Assembly: GCA_037892935.1 (NCBI GenBank)
Contig: JAYXKI010000020.1
Coordinates: 124,001 to 188,000 of the forward strand
Direction: 5' to 3'
Length of the DNA stretch: 64,000 nucleotides
From: Phlebopus portentosus
Taxonomy: Eukaryota > Basidiomycota > Agaricomycetes > Boletales > Boletinellaceae
Part shown: positions 36,410 through 48,200 of the stretch, in pieces
Layout of the letters: each line of letters starts with the position of its first letter
Numbering within the stretch: the first letter of the stretch is position 1
Notes under the pieces: generated by a model
The model's input: only the letters and a program-made list of their open reading frames with translations
Told to the model about the DNA's origin: nothing
Database searches by the model: none
Translations under genes and position numbers: made by a program

Positions 36410-37962
36410 ATGGCTTCTCTAGGACAGAAACTCTCAATATGGTATCAACGGCCGACTGAACTCTGGCTCAGAATCTTCACTTTCTTGACAGAGTAGATCT
36501 CATGTCATTCTCGCGCGCGTCTCACACCATGCGCTCGATCTCAATAGCTAGTCTTTTCCACTCAATTCGTCTCCGAGTTGGATATCATATAATTGATCAG
36601 ATCACCGAAACGAACGAGAAGAAGCATCTAGCATTAGCGAAGAAATCGATCTCGACGCTTCAGCGATTCACGGACCCGAAACTGTCTCCTACCCGTCAAA
36701 TAATCTGGTACAAAGCTTTCGTATCGTGTCCGGCTTCAAATTTTGTTGCTTGCGATGGAAAGATTGAAGAATCTTCGTAATCTTTCTTGGACCGATGGGG
36801 TTTTCCCCGGAGACGTTGCCGCTGCTTCTTGCACATCATCGGATACTTTACGGATTTCATGGTTCGTGGTATCACCGAAATCCTTGATGCTGCACTCATC
36901 TCTGCCAGTTTCGTGGTTCATCCACTGCTTCAGCTATCCGCACTTGAAGCAAGACTTCGGGACATCGAACTCATGGACGACTGCGCGACTCCTTGTGTGA
37001 GCAATCGTAGCCTGCGTATCCTTTTTCACAAATCAAATGGTTTGCACCATGCAAAGCTTCTCACTCAACATAATCAGAAATCCATCGGAACGCTCGCTAT
37101 TTACGGTCCATACCGGAGTCCATGCAATCCGCAACTTCATGGACTCTTTAATGGACCTGATCATCTCGTCAACCTGGTCATTACCGGTCCTGCCAATTTG
37201 CCTGGCCTCTATGAGCTTCTTCGACAATCTCCAGCAGTGGAATCATTGGCCCTCCTCGGTACAGGTTCCTTATCATCTTTACCGCTCGACGTGGATGTCT
37301 TATCGTATTCTCACGGATTTCAAAATCTACATCGATATTGCCGCGCAACGCCATCCGACTTCGACCATTTCAGAGCCGTTGATCAGTTTTATACGCATTC
37401 ATCAAAGGCTTCGTTGCTTTGATATGTCATTCTGTGGAGCATTACAATTCGTCTCTACGGCAGCAGCAGAAGACAGTACTTGGTTCATGGAACTTCTTAA
37501 AGTGATATGCACTTGTAGCACCTCCAGGCGTTGGGTATAACCTTTCCCGAACTTCAAGCAAGCGGAGTCTCGCAAGCATTCGATATGCTGAGTGAGCACG
37601 CACGTTCATTAGAAACTTGCACTGCTGTCCGAATAGAAGGGATGCAGAATTCACCAATCGAAGTTGTTACGGCGAAACTTCGAAGCTGCAAGTTTCTTCT
37701 GCTCTCCGATATAATTCATTGTAATTGTCTCTGCATCAATGCGTGGCCGCCGCTTTTGACAGTAGAAGATCTTGTCTGTCGTCATGGTTTAACAAAGCTG
37801 GAACAATTCATCGGGCAGCCGTGGGACGCGGATCGAGTCCGATGGAAGACGGAAATGGACCTCCGCAGTCCAGATGCGCACTGGCTTATGAGGTACCGAA
37901 CGATACGTCAGTTTAACTTTGCTCTTCCTGAGCTCGTACCTCTTGGTGTCGGTCCCCAGTAA
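36410..37962 (+). pseudogene. F-box protein pseudogene
   Basis: The ATG at 36410 opens a frame with an F-box start (RPTELWLRIFTFLTE) that ends at a TAG (36494). The F-box then continues at once in another frame (DLMSFSRASHTMRSISIASL), which indicates a one-base indel. Further frame changes are seen near 36780, near 37290 and near 37530, each joining protein-like segments without room for an intron. Downstream segments are Leu-rich and resemble the repeat-like C-terminal half of basidiomycete F-box proteins: DHLVNLVITGPANLPGLYEL, LLRQSPAVESLALLGTG, ISFIRIHQRLRCFDMSFCGA and SCKFLLLSDI. An intact member would be a substrate receptor for an SCF ubiquitin ligase. At least four disruptions make activity unlikely, unless the assembly has errors here. 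Confidence 0.65.
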
Positions 37963-38516
37963 CTACTGTTCTGCTCGAGTCGGATAGTCGGAGCCCAAAC
38001 CATGTTCTATGAAAGACGAAAGAAGACTTTTGTAGCCTGGATGCGCATCAAATCACTAGTTCGTTCAATAGTGATTTTCAGATCATGATTTTCCTCCGCC
38101 TGAAGCCTCTTCTCACCAGCGGACTATTCATATAGAATCGTGCTGTCACATTCTGTTTCGAGGGCCGGATCTTTTCAATACCAGCAAACGAGTCTACGAC
38201 ACCTTTCCACATCGGTCTTCACTGTCTTCCATGTACCATAGAACGATATATCAACCATAAAATACTCTTTGCAGTCCATTCCGTTACAGGCCAGAAAACG
38301 CTACCCAGAGTAAGCCTCTTTAAAATGCACAATGCACTACTTTGCTTTCTTCCGAGAGGAAAGGAAGCACTGAAGCAAAAATGTCCAGCAAAGCGTGCCT
38401 AGCATCTTTCGCAATTGTCAAGTCACCCATAACGCAAACGACTGCATAGAAAAAAACAGGGCTTATCCACCCTTCCCCCTTGGCATCTTGTGAGCGCTTT
38501 CACTCCTGGTTGGAAC
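37963..38516. other. Intergenic region, promoter side of coiled-coil copy 2
   Basis: No gene is supported. The last ~60 bases before the ATG at 38517 resemble the bases before 30540, so the duplication includes some 5' leader. Confidence 0.45.
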
Positions 38517-39584
38517 ATGGCCAGTGCTGGAAATCCTCCACCAAATTCAAAGCGCACTGAGCGCGGCGTGCGGCGTCGGCCATCCCGTGTAAACTTCACC
38601 CAAGAAAACAAGGGTTCCAATGATGCTAACAGCGGCAGGGGAGCCCTTCCAAGTCGTCCGAAGGTAGCAGTACAATCTATTTCTCCTTCCGACCACGCCT
38701 CGAACAGCCATACTGCATCCAGTCCTGTGCCCGAAAAGCCCGACGACGAACTTCTTAAGAGGGCGAAAGGGGTTGTTGATGAGTTATATCAGCAATACAT
38801 AACTCTAGACACCAAATATCGCTGCTTCGAGTACTATCGGGAAAAAGTGGTCTTTTATCTCGCAGAAGAACAGAAACACGTATATGTCTCCCGTCATATA
38901 AAAGATCTGAATAGATCAAGGGGAAGAGGGGTAACCCAAGCAGAAGATGAGGCCATAACCAGAAGAATAAGGAAAGCTCAGGCGGAAATTCAGAAGGTGG
39001 ACCTAGAAGTAAATGACGCAATCGAAGACCTTCGACGGGCACATCATGAACTCGTCAAGCAGAAAGAGAAGGGCTTCGGCGTTGCTGAGAGTAGTAACGA
39101 CAAGGCAAACGCTACTGCTCAGGCATTTTCCGAGAACATACTCAAGGTCGTGTCTATATGCCCTATAGACAAGACGATAGATGTTCTCTCATACTTGAAC
39201 AAAGCCGTCGGATTATTGCGTAGTTTACGCAATACATACAATGGGGGAAAAGTATTGATGCTCGAAGAGGAATTTGAAAAACTCCTAAAGGAGCATAAAC
39301 GAGTACAGCAGCAACAGCAGACGGCCAACGGACAAGCCTCCACCGCGACTACCAAAAGCACAGCAGACCCAGATACACATCATTCAAATGTCGTGAAGTT
39401 ATATCAAAGGGCGGAGAATATGAGACATCAGGAAAATGCGAATTCTCAGTTGCGAATCCACAGGTATAATCTCACCACCAAATTGGATCGTCAAATGGAG
39501 AAAACTGAGCGTCTCAGGAGGAAACTTGAAGCACCAGCGGATGCAGGGGTAGAGTTTATTTACGTGATTCCAGACATACAGTGA
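38517..39584 (+). CDS. Unrecognised coiled-coil protein, copy 2
   Basis: One exon, 355 residues. I start at the ATG at 38517 (MASAGNPPPN) because it aligns with the ATG of the copy at 30540. The frame is open nine codons further upstream, but only from a GTG. The N-terminal ~80 residues are Ser/Pro/Arg-rich; the rest is charged helix. Shared phrases with copy 1 are DELYQQYITLDTKYRCF, RRAHHELVKQKEKGFGV, VLSYLNKAVGLLRSLRNTY and LEEEFEKLLKEHKRVQQQQQ. A Thr/Ala/Gln-rich linker interrupts the coil around residue 270. It lies 7 kb from copy 1 in the same orientation. There is no transmembrane or catalytic motif. The function is unknown. Confidence 0.7.
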   Translation: MASAGNPPPNSKRTERGVRRRPSRVNFTQENKGSNDANSGRGALPSRPKVAVQSISPSDHASNSHTASSPVPEKPDDELLKRAKGVVDELYQQYITLDTKYRCFEYYREKVVFYLAEEQKHVYVSRHIKDLNRSRGRGVTQAEDEAITRRIRKAQAEIQKVDLEVNDAIEDLRRAHHELVKQKEKGFGVAESSNDKANATAQAFSENILKVVSICPIDKTIDVLSYLNKAVGLLRSLRNTYNGGKVLMLEEEFEKLLKEHKRVQQQQQTANGQASTATTKSTADPDTHHSNVVKLYQRAENMRHQENANSQLRIHRYNLTTKLDRQMEKTERLRRKLEAPADAGVEFIYVIPDIQ

Positions 39585-40444
39585 TGGCGAGGATACTTAC
39601 TTCGCAATTCCTAGTGGTAGTGCTGTTCCATGATATACGACGTCACCGGTTTGTGTACGTTTTCACCAGAAAAACAAAATTATCAGATGAAATCCAATAT
39701 TAATCTTGCCGCATGCAGTACCGATCGTGTACATTTCGTACCTGAACAATCTCAGAGGCTTGTTACTACATACTAGTGTCCCGCGAAGAATGTCAGAATC
39801 AAAAGAGAATCTTGAAGATGGATGTCACATTCGTGTATACATGCATGCGTCCGCCTGTTCTATACCATAGAGCTAACAGCTTCCAAGTCACATTACTTAC
39901 ATAAAGCAGTACGCACCGATCACTTACGATGATTGAAGAAACCCAAGAGAGAGAAAAAGGGTAAGATCTGGAGGCAGAGAAGACATGAGAAGGGAAGTAA
40001 AGGTTCGGGGAAGGGGGGAGCAAGACTAAATAAAACAGACATCGGGAGCTCCAGAAGAAAAACATAGTAAGGAAGAAGGGCATATCTGGTATAGTACAAC
40101 CCAGTTCCGCAGAAAGCAGGGGTAAAAACACAATTCTGGATCGAGAAACAACAATAGTAGGAAGGACATCGATAAAAATCGGGGATCACATACGAACAGA
40201 CTGTTGAGACATATTGGTACGTTCTGCATAAAAAAAGAAGGACAGAGGGAGGGAAAAGAAAGATATGCATAGTTCGTATTTTCTTGACGTGATCTTGGTG
40301 TTTACTGTCTATATTTTGAGATTTGTCTTGTTCTCATATCATCAGCAACAAAGAAAATTCGAAGTCAGTACCCTCCTTACGTATACGAAGCAAAGAAAAG
40401 AACTCACCGGTTCCATGTACATTCATTTCATACCATGTTGATTT
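39585..40444. other. Intergenic region with no supported gene
   Basis: The 3' flanks of the coiled-coil gene and of the minus-strand HMG gene meet here. The minus-strand pyrimidine-rich ORFs at about 39800-40270 are compositional. A further 3' exon of the HMG gene cannot be excluded. Confidence 0.4.
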
Positions 40445-43400
40445 TTACTTACTTCTTTCCTTCGTCCGCTGATACGGCGATCCGCCCATCCCGACACCAG
40501 GAAGTGACGAACTGGAGGGGTAGCGTTCAAGGACATACGCGACATCTCCACGGCCGCCATTACCGGAAGCTGAAACAGGCTCGCCGGGACTTCCATGCAC
40601 ATGCATGGGATGCCTGCTTATGTACCCCTGTACGAACCCACCACCAACGCTGCTAGGATGACTAGCTCCATGGAACGGGCTCGGAACCGAACCTGGAGAA
40701 GGAGACGACCCACCATACGGGTATTGCAAGGGCGTGTGGGCTACATTGTCCGAGAGAGGAGGAGAGAACACAGATGTGCCTTGACTCTGGCTTTCACTCT
40801 GAGATGGACCTGGAGTGTGAGGTGAGAAGAGACCCTGTTGCTGCTGTGAATTCTGTTCCTGAGAAGCGAGAGGACCTTCAGTCGGACTGGGCGTGGACGT
40901 CGAGTTCGGGCCAGGTCCAAACGCAATGCCGTCCATCTCTCCGCCCGCACTTATACCCGGAGCATACCTATCTTCCATTGAAGGTCCATCACTCATACCC
41001 TGCCCGACTAGATCATATCCATACCAAGCGCCGCTCTCCATGTCCGAGTACGGAGGATAGGCGTATGTAGGGGACGAAAACGCACTCGCACTCGTTTCGT
41101 CTGCCGCGAAACCCGCGGGTTCATACACACCAGCACCAGGGCTCGCACTCATTCCAGAACTAGGAGCGGGACCGAGGCGCGGGCTGAACGGCGACGCCGT
41201 CCCCGCCCATCCAGTAAGAGACGAGTACGACGACAGGTGGGGGAGCGAGACTTGAGTCGACCCCGCACCCGTACTTGCACCTGCGTCCGAGCTTGGAGCA
41301 GTGCCACCCCCAGCAGAAACCGACGCAGACGAAGGCGGGAAGAGCGACGTCACCGTCGTCGAGCTCGAACTCGAAGCTGAAGCTGCTGTCCCAGCAGAAC
41401 TAGCCGTATGCTGCGAGGCGACGTCGACGTCCATATCCATGTTCGCGCTAACGTTGACGTCCATCCTTAAGCTCACACCACCCGGACTTCCGTGTTCCCG
41501 ACTCTGCGCGTGTGTGCCTGCGTGCGAGTAGAACGACGGTGAGGAAACAGGAGACATAAAGGCTGCTTCCGACTGCGCGTGAGTTTGCATCGGGAGCATC
41601 ATCGGTGAAACCGTACTTTGCGCCTGCGCCTGTCCATGTCCGTGCATCTGCGCGTGATGCAAGACTTGCTGATGAAACGACTGCGCGCGAGCATGCGCAT
41701 ACGGATGCGGACGGTGCAAAGGCGGTGAGAACTGTCCTGGTGCAGAAAATGGCCCGGATGACGGGGAGCCATGTCCAGCATACGTCGGAGATGATGTAGC
41801 TGCAGACAGCGGAGATGACAATTCAGGCGACAGCGGGGGAGGCGAAGATTGCTGCTGGATATCGTGAAGCGAAGAAAAATAATAAAAAACAGAGAATGTT
41901 AGCTCATTCCTGTATGCAAGAAAAAAGACAAGAAATAACGAATGATACGGACCTCTTCCAAACCACGTTCAAACGCAGGATACACAGGCCCAAACCCATA
42001 ATGAGCCGCACCTGGACCAGCAACGGGACTAGCAACGGGACTAGAATCGTGGAACCTCACACCAAATTGCCTTGCACTGGCAGGGTTCACAGAAGCAGCG
42101 CCCGACAAACCCGCAACAGTCACAGTATTCCTGCGCGCAGTGCGTACGGGACCGCCGGCTCTGCTCGCAACATTGGCGCCTCGAGAAGGGAGAGGAAGAC
42201 GATTCTGCGCGGCTGGTATTGCGCTCGAGATAGGCGCTCGAGCTGGAGCTTGCGTTTGAGCTTGAGTTTGAGTTTGAATATGCACAGGTACTTGTGCCCT
42301 TGCTTGGGTCTGAACTTGCGAAAACGAATGCGATCGAGTATGCTGATGCGGGGCCGCAATCTCAATCCCCGCCCCAGCTACCGAGGCCGGAGCTGAGCCC
42401 GAAAAAGATCCAGATCCGGATCCTCCAGAGGCGGAAGCAGATCCAGAAAGCGAAACTAATGACCCTCTGCGTTGCTGACTCGCTGGACCAGCGAAGAACG
42501 CTCTTCCAAATTCGAACTCGCTCGCTAGATCCTGTCCTTGTGTTTGGCTCGAACCGGTACCCGTACTTATTGATTCCTGGCTTTCATTAAAAGTAACTGT
42601 CGAAGTCTGAGAAGCCGGAGTAGCAATGGAGTCGGCGACGGGGCCAGAAGGGAGGAGAGGGACGGGCAACGGCGAAGGAACAGCACTTCGCGAACCGCGC
42701 TCCCCAGCCGACTCTTGAGAAGCCTCCACGGACACAGACCGACGCGCAATATCGGTCAACGGGACAGCAGCAAAGCGCACGTCAGATCCCGAGCCTGAGC
42801 CTGAGCCTGAGCCCGAGCCTCTCCCTCTTCCTCTTTCATGATTCCGTTCTGTCCTCTCCCGGGTTTGATCGTGCTCCGAAGTAGACGCTGCGGTGGCAAG
42901 ATTCTGCGCTTCTTTGTTTTTGTTCGCGTCGCTGCTGTTGCTGCCGTCTTGATCTTCTTGATCTTTGTCTTCTCGGATTCGAGAAGTTGGACGTGCAGGA
43001 CTAAGTACTCGACTCTCGTGTGCTGCCTCCACAGAAGCTACTGAGCCTTGCACTCGGACTTGCGTTGCAGCAGCATCCTGTTCACCAGCGGAACCCGAAG
43101 CATCTTTCTTCCCCTCTTGGTTCTGACTCTGCTCTATATCTTTCGCACGAGCTTCGTCGCCCGCTTTCACAACCTCAGATCTCGGACTTCCTTCCGTATT
43201 CGTAGAACTCTGCAGAGCCAACGCAGCACTCCTACTCGTACTCGGGTCCCTATCCTTATTCGCGTTTGCATTGTCCTCTTCCTCAATCTCCAAACCTGTA
43301 ATCGCCCAGGACGGAAGTGCCAGAGTGCTCGTACTCGTACTCGTCCTTGTAGCAGCTCCGGAATTCCTGGTTCTGCCTCTTCTCGTAGCAGTTGGACTTG

Positions 43401-45007
43401 ACTTAAGACTCGGACTGGCTTGACCGGGGCCAGGACCAGGACTCGCGTCAGGATTCGTATCGGCGCTCGTACTCGTACTCGTCCCAACGCCAGTCTTCTC
43501 TTTTCCTTTCCCTCCTCCCCCCTCCCTTTCTCTGTCCTTCTCCCGTTCTTTATCTCGATCTCGGTCTTTCCTCCTCCTGCTCCCTTCCCCTCCACCTCCT
43601 CCGTCTTTCCCAGACCCACCACCTCGATACTTCCCAGTGGCGATAGCGCCTCCCCAATCGTCTCCTCCCCCACCTCCGCCCATAGTAGCAGAAGCACTCC
43701 AGGGTACGCTCCCCATCGTACTGCCTCCTCCCCCACCACCTCCGGTCCAAAATGCACTTCCACTTCCCGGGCCGCTGGCATTCTCAGGACGGAACCGCCA
43801 ATCGGGGTACTTCGCACGATGTTCCGCTTGCGCTGCACGCGCCCGGCTTTCCCACACCGCACGCTCCGCAGCGGGGAGTGCTCTCCAGAGCTGGCCTGCG
43901 AGTTTACTGAGGGAGGTCGAGGGAGTCGTCGGTCCTCCCCCTCCTAAACCGCTCAGGTCCGAGCTAGCTCTGCCTCCGCGTTTGCCACTGGTGGGCAAGG
44001 AAGGCGAGGAGCTCGGCTCGATTGTGATGACGCTCCCAGGCCCGAGCGCGCTCACTCCGCCCGTCGTCACGCCTGCGTTCCCACCGGCGGGAACACCGGA
44101 AGACTGCGTATCCAGACGCTGGTTCCGCACGAAGGACGCGCGGAAGAGGATGAACGCATTCGGCGGGCGGGGGATATATGACGGCGGACGCGGGGGTTTC
44201 GCTCTTCCCCCTCCACCTTGAGCTTGGACCCCAAAACGGAATGGGCCGGATGAAGGCTCGCGCTGTTCGTCGAGTGCAAGAGACAGGGACGGAGACGTCG
44301 TCGACGTGGTCGTCGAGTCCGGGCCGAACGAGGGTGACGGGGCCGTAGGCGGAGAGGGCGAGCCTACGTCTGCATTAGACGGGCTTGGCGGTTCGATGCC
44401 GACGCCTACGCCTGCATTTGCGCCTATCCCGTCTGCACCCACTCGGGCACCCATGCCAGATCCGAAGCCCGCTCCCGTCGGGCTGTGCGCATGGAACTGC
44501 CGGTGCGCGTGCAAACCAGGTGGGTACGAAGGGAGGCCTGGTGATGCGTTTAAAGGCGCGTCAAACGCGTGTCCTGCTTGAATAGGACCCGGAGACGCGG
44601 ACGGGGATGATACGCTGAATGTGGAGGGCGTGATGGTCGATGCGAACGTGTATTGCATGCCTCCACCTCCGATCTGCGCGTTCGGGTCGCTTCCAGCTCC
44701 TGTCGTCACCGTGTTCTCTTCTCTATCTACATCAGTATCGTTCTGCGCGTCTTCATGCTCTGCAAAAGTAGCAGGAGGCGCCTCAACGAGCGGCGGGAGG
44801 TCATCTGTATCGCGTGGCGCAGTTCAAGTTGCAACGTCGCGAGAGAAGCACACGCGCATACATCGTGTCCGAATCACACATCAAAAAGCCACAGAAATTT
44901 GTGCAATCAGAGACAAAACAGATTATACAAAATACCTGAGACTGACCGTCATCGTCTTCATCAAGAGTGTCTGCTGGAGTGAAGATGGAGACGGATTTGG
45001 GCGGCAT
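40445..45007 (-). CDS. HMG-box transcription factor with interrupted HMG box
   Basis: Three exons on the minus strand: 45007-44947, 44804-41953 and 41854-40445. Phases close and give 1,440 residues. I start at MPPKSVSIFTPADTL; the 20-residue first exon joins an acidic DEDDDDDLPP segment. The MATA/SOX-type HMG box begins near residue 231 (YIPRPPNAFILFRASFVRNQ, helix 1) and resumes near residue 319 with LSKLAGQLWRALPAAERAVW and AQAEHRAKYPDWRFRPEN (helices 2 and 3). Between them lies a ~65-residue Gly/Ser/Pro-rich insert where most members have a loop of a few residues. The rest is low-complexity: Gly runs, a basic RRRKDRDRDKEREKDRERE stretch, GSGSGSGS repeats, alternating TQTQAQTQ, then a long Ser/Pro/Gly C-terminal exon. 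It presumably binds DNA in the nucleus. The stop at 40445 overlaps a GTAAGT, so one more exon is possible. Confidence 0.8.
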
Positions 45008-45192
45008 GAGGCCTGGAGGAGAGTGGGGACAGGGGTAGGCTAGTGCGTAGTGGTGGTCAGCAGTAGTGTACAAGGGAAAGCTGATAGAATTGAATGAGTT
45101 GAGGAGGATGGGGGCGGGCATAGGCATTGAGCGGGAACGAGGAGAAGAGGACCTGTAGACTCGAAGTCGCCGTCTCAGTCGTATCTACTCTG

Positions 45193-45269
45193 CTCGTCGT
45201 CGTCGTCGGCTTCGTTTGCTTCGTCGTCGTCGCTGAACTCTTCTTCTTCTTCGTCGTCGTCGTCGTCGC
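45193..45269. repeat. Triplet microsatellite upstream of the HMG gene
   Basis: GTC and TTC triplets in runs (read GAC/GAA on the minus strand), about 190 bp upstream of the HMG gene start. Read on the minus strand they give an Asp/Glu run in a short ORF, but that frame stops before joining the gene, so I place it in the 5' leader or promoter. Confidence 0.7.
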
Positions 45270-48200
45270 TTATATCACTTGTGCTGCACTTCTTGTCGTT
45301 GTTGCGCTGGATATACAACGGGGCGAGAAGAAAAGTTACAACAAGGGGCGCCAGAAAGGGATAATATGATAATAAATACACACAGTCGGGGGTAGAGTGT
45401 ATCTTCCTTTTATGGCAATTCAGTCCCGGATTTCCGGAGTCTTCTCTCCCGTATGCGTGACATATCTTCTTATTGTTGCAACTGTGACATTTAGTGACAC
45501 TACGTTCGAGGTTGAAAGGAACGTCCTTACAAGTCTATATTATCCTTTACTCTAACAAGACCCGCCTTTTGCTCTCCATAACTCATCGATCTTCATTTTA
45601 GCTGATGATTGTCTTCTCCTCGCCTTACGCGGCTATTCTCTAGCCTACCAGGTCTTCTCGTCGCCGTGCTCACCTTATGACGCGCGAGTCCCTTTGTGAA
45701 GGCGATGCCGACTCGAACTGCCTTATGGCTTTATTTGGGCTCGGAGCTTGAAAGCCCACCGATTCGCCCACACTTGGACCAGTTCACCCGCTTCGGACCG
45801 GAGGCTTTTCCCCACTCAGCTCATCCCTTCACTCATGAGCGAATATGAATGACTGAAGTTCATCCGCTCGGAACATCCTATCCAATCTAGCCTGACGACC
45901 GGAAGTCAAGCACTCTTCTTCTCCGTATCCAGCTCCACCTTGCTCTCGTGACGATGGATCCAACACGATACCCGCGTCGATAAATGGCGATAAAATGAAA
46001 ATGCTATGCAAAGACGTTCACAACTGACCCGGGATTCGTAAAGCGCCTGTCTTGTTTTCTCCTCCTTATCCATCTTCATCATCTTGATTTTTTTTTCCTA
46101 CGGAACTTCCTCTTTCGTTAATTTGCCCCCCTATCGAACAGGCTACCCGACAACAGTGAACTCCGCTCTCGCGGGTGAAGGAATCGCGGACCGAGTACTT
46201 CAATCTTTCAATATTAGTTCCGATTCACGGTTCTAGTGGTCCGGTGCAAGTACTACTGCTGGAAATGAATATCCATGTACCAAAGATAAACGCATGCTGC
46301 AGCAAAAACTCCACAAGACCACCACTCAGAATCGATCTGAATACTAGTAACGCCGGCCCGGTAGGCTGTGCAACTTTTTCTCTTGTTTGCAATCCATTGT
46401 ACTTCTCTCTATCTTTTTATCATCACCATCTATTCAATCGAACTAGCTCTTCTCGTTTCTTCGACTCGGAGTATACAGATTCGTAAAGCAGTATGACCAG
46501 CGTGAGTATCAATCATGTACACGCCATTACATAATTCGCTCGAGCTTCAGCCATAGCTGTTGAAAACTACACTTTTTATTCCTATGGGCACAGGAGCTCG
46601 GCTTTTATGACCTGAGACTGATGATTGTGCATCACGGGCGTCAACGTAATGCACAAGACATACGTTTCGGTAACTCGATCTATTCCAATTTCTAGTCGGG
46701 AAAGCACGTATAGTCTTTTCTCTCTACTTGTTGAAATAATTCCTCGTGCCCGATCTACCAAACCTGAGGCTATAAAAAAGGAGATTTTCTCGATCTTGTC
46801 AAGCTCATACTCGGTTCCGTCTTGCGATAAATACTCCCTATTGTAGCCGCGAAGATAAGAAGGATAAACAGATGTACTAATAAGTAAGGCACAGAAGGGA
46901 GAAAAGGAACTCGATATTCGATTTATGCACGTAGTCCGATCTTTCCGCTCAACGTTGCACGTGTTCTTCTCCAGGAGGCGTACACACAGTTTTATTCCTA
47001 TAATTACATTGCATATAATGATGCCTGCAGAGATGGGGAGATTACTGTAAATTGCTCATTGATGCCACTGATACTTTTGTAAGTCGAGACTCAATGTGGA
47101 AAATTCTCACTTCTTCGTCGAGCGTTCCCTTTCAGCTTCTTGTTGGTGTCCGTCGGCGACAGGTCCCCAAACTCGAACTTATTTCTGTCACAAGGGACGG
47201 ACCCGAGGTTGATCTCACACATCATCTTAGACGCTAAACACGGAACAATGAGATGGGATTATCGTATCCTTTCTTGCTAAGTTATGAGTTCCAAATTGCA
47301 CGCAAGCTAAGCTTAGAATAATAGAATTCCGCGACCTTTCTACCGGTCTCGGACATCGACGATGAAACAAGACGTAGAGGATATAGAAACATCCCGCTCG
47401 CCATTACACGTGTCTTTTTCTCGGCCAACCCACCTATTACATGTTAAATTCATAAAACAGAACCAAGTTCGCTCGCGATAAGCCGCCACACATCACATCG
47501 CATCGCATCTATACATTTAGCGAAAAAAAAGCTAGACCAATCGATTTTCGCAATCCGCGGTTCTTCCGAAGCGAAAGAAAAGAAGCACACCGGCTCCGCC
47601 CAAGTTCGGTAGGCTGAAAGAGTCTGACAGTGGAGAAATTTACCCGCTCGCTGTTACACGTGTTGTTCCCCGGGTCGGCCAGGACCAATCGCACAGTCGC
47701 ACCCTCGGTGCGATCCACGCTGTTTTAGGAGAAGATCTCTGATGAGAAGTGAGAAGTGAGAACAGAAGGGCCTTATTTGGAATATGTCTGAGCGAGTCGT
47801 TCGCATCCCCCCCATTTAGCTGATGGTGGCTTACCGTAACGACTAGAGCGTTGAAAAAGAATAATCAGTCAGATCGATGAGGAGGAACATTTCTCTTCGC
47901 GAAGTCCTGCCAAACGCATCGAAGTCCAGTACGACTTTCAGCAGTACCCCCAACCATCTTACAATTGTACCATCGAGACGGCGAGGTGCGAAACGCCTGC
48001 TGGTTGCGGAAACAATGCCAACTTTATTCCACATCTCCAAAGAGAAAAAGGGCCAGAACCTGCACAAGTCGACAGGTCTATCCAGATAAGCAATAGCGTC
48101 CGCCTCGAGACTCCAGGTCCCAATCTACATGCGCACACCAGTCAATCTCCGCGGAAGTCGAAAATCATCTTCCTACGCCCCTGGTCTAAAGTGGCCGAAG

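Noticed and set aside
38490..38516. Nine-codon upstream extension of coiled-coil copy 2
   Set aside because: It begins with GTG, and the paralog has no matching ATG-led extension; the ATG at 38517 aligns with that of copy 1.
40595..41531. Plus-strand ORFs opposite the HMG gene's last exon
   Set aside because: Shadows of the Ser/Pro/Gly-rich minus-strand frame.
45127..45369. 80-residue plus-strand ORF with Val/Phe runs
   Set aside because: Product of the GTC/TTC microsatellite read in a hydrophobic frame.
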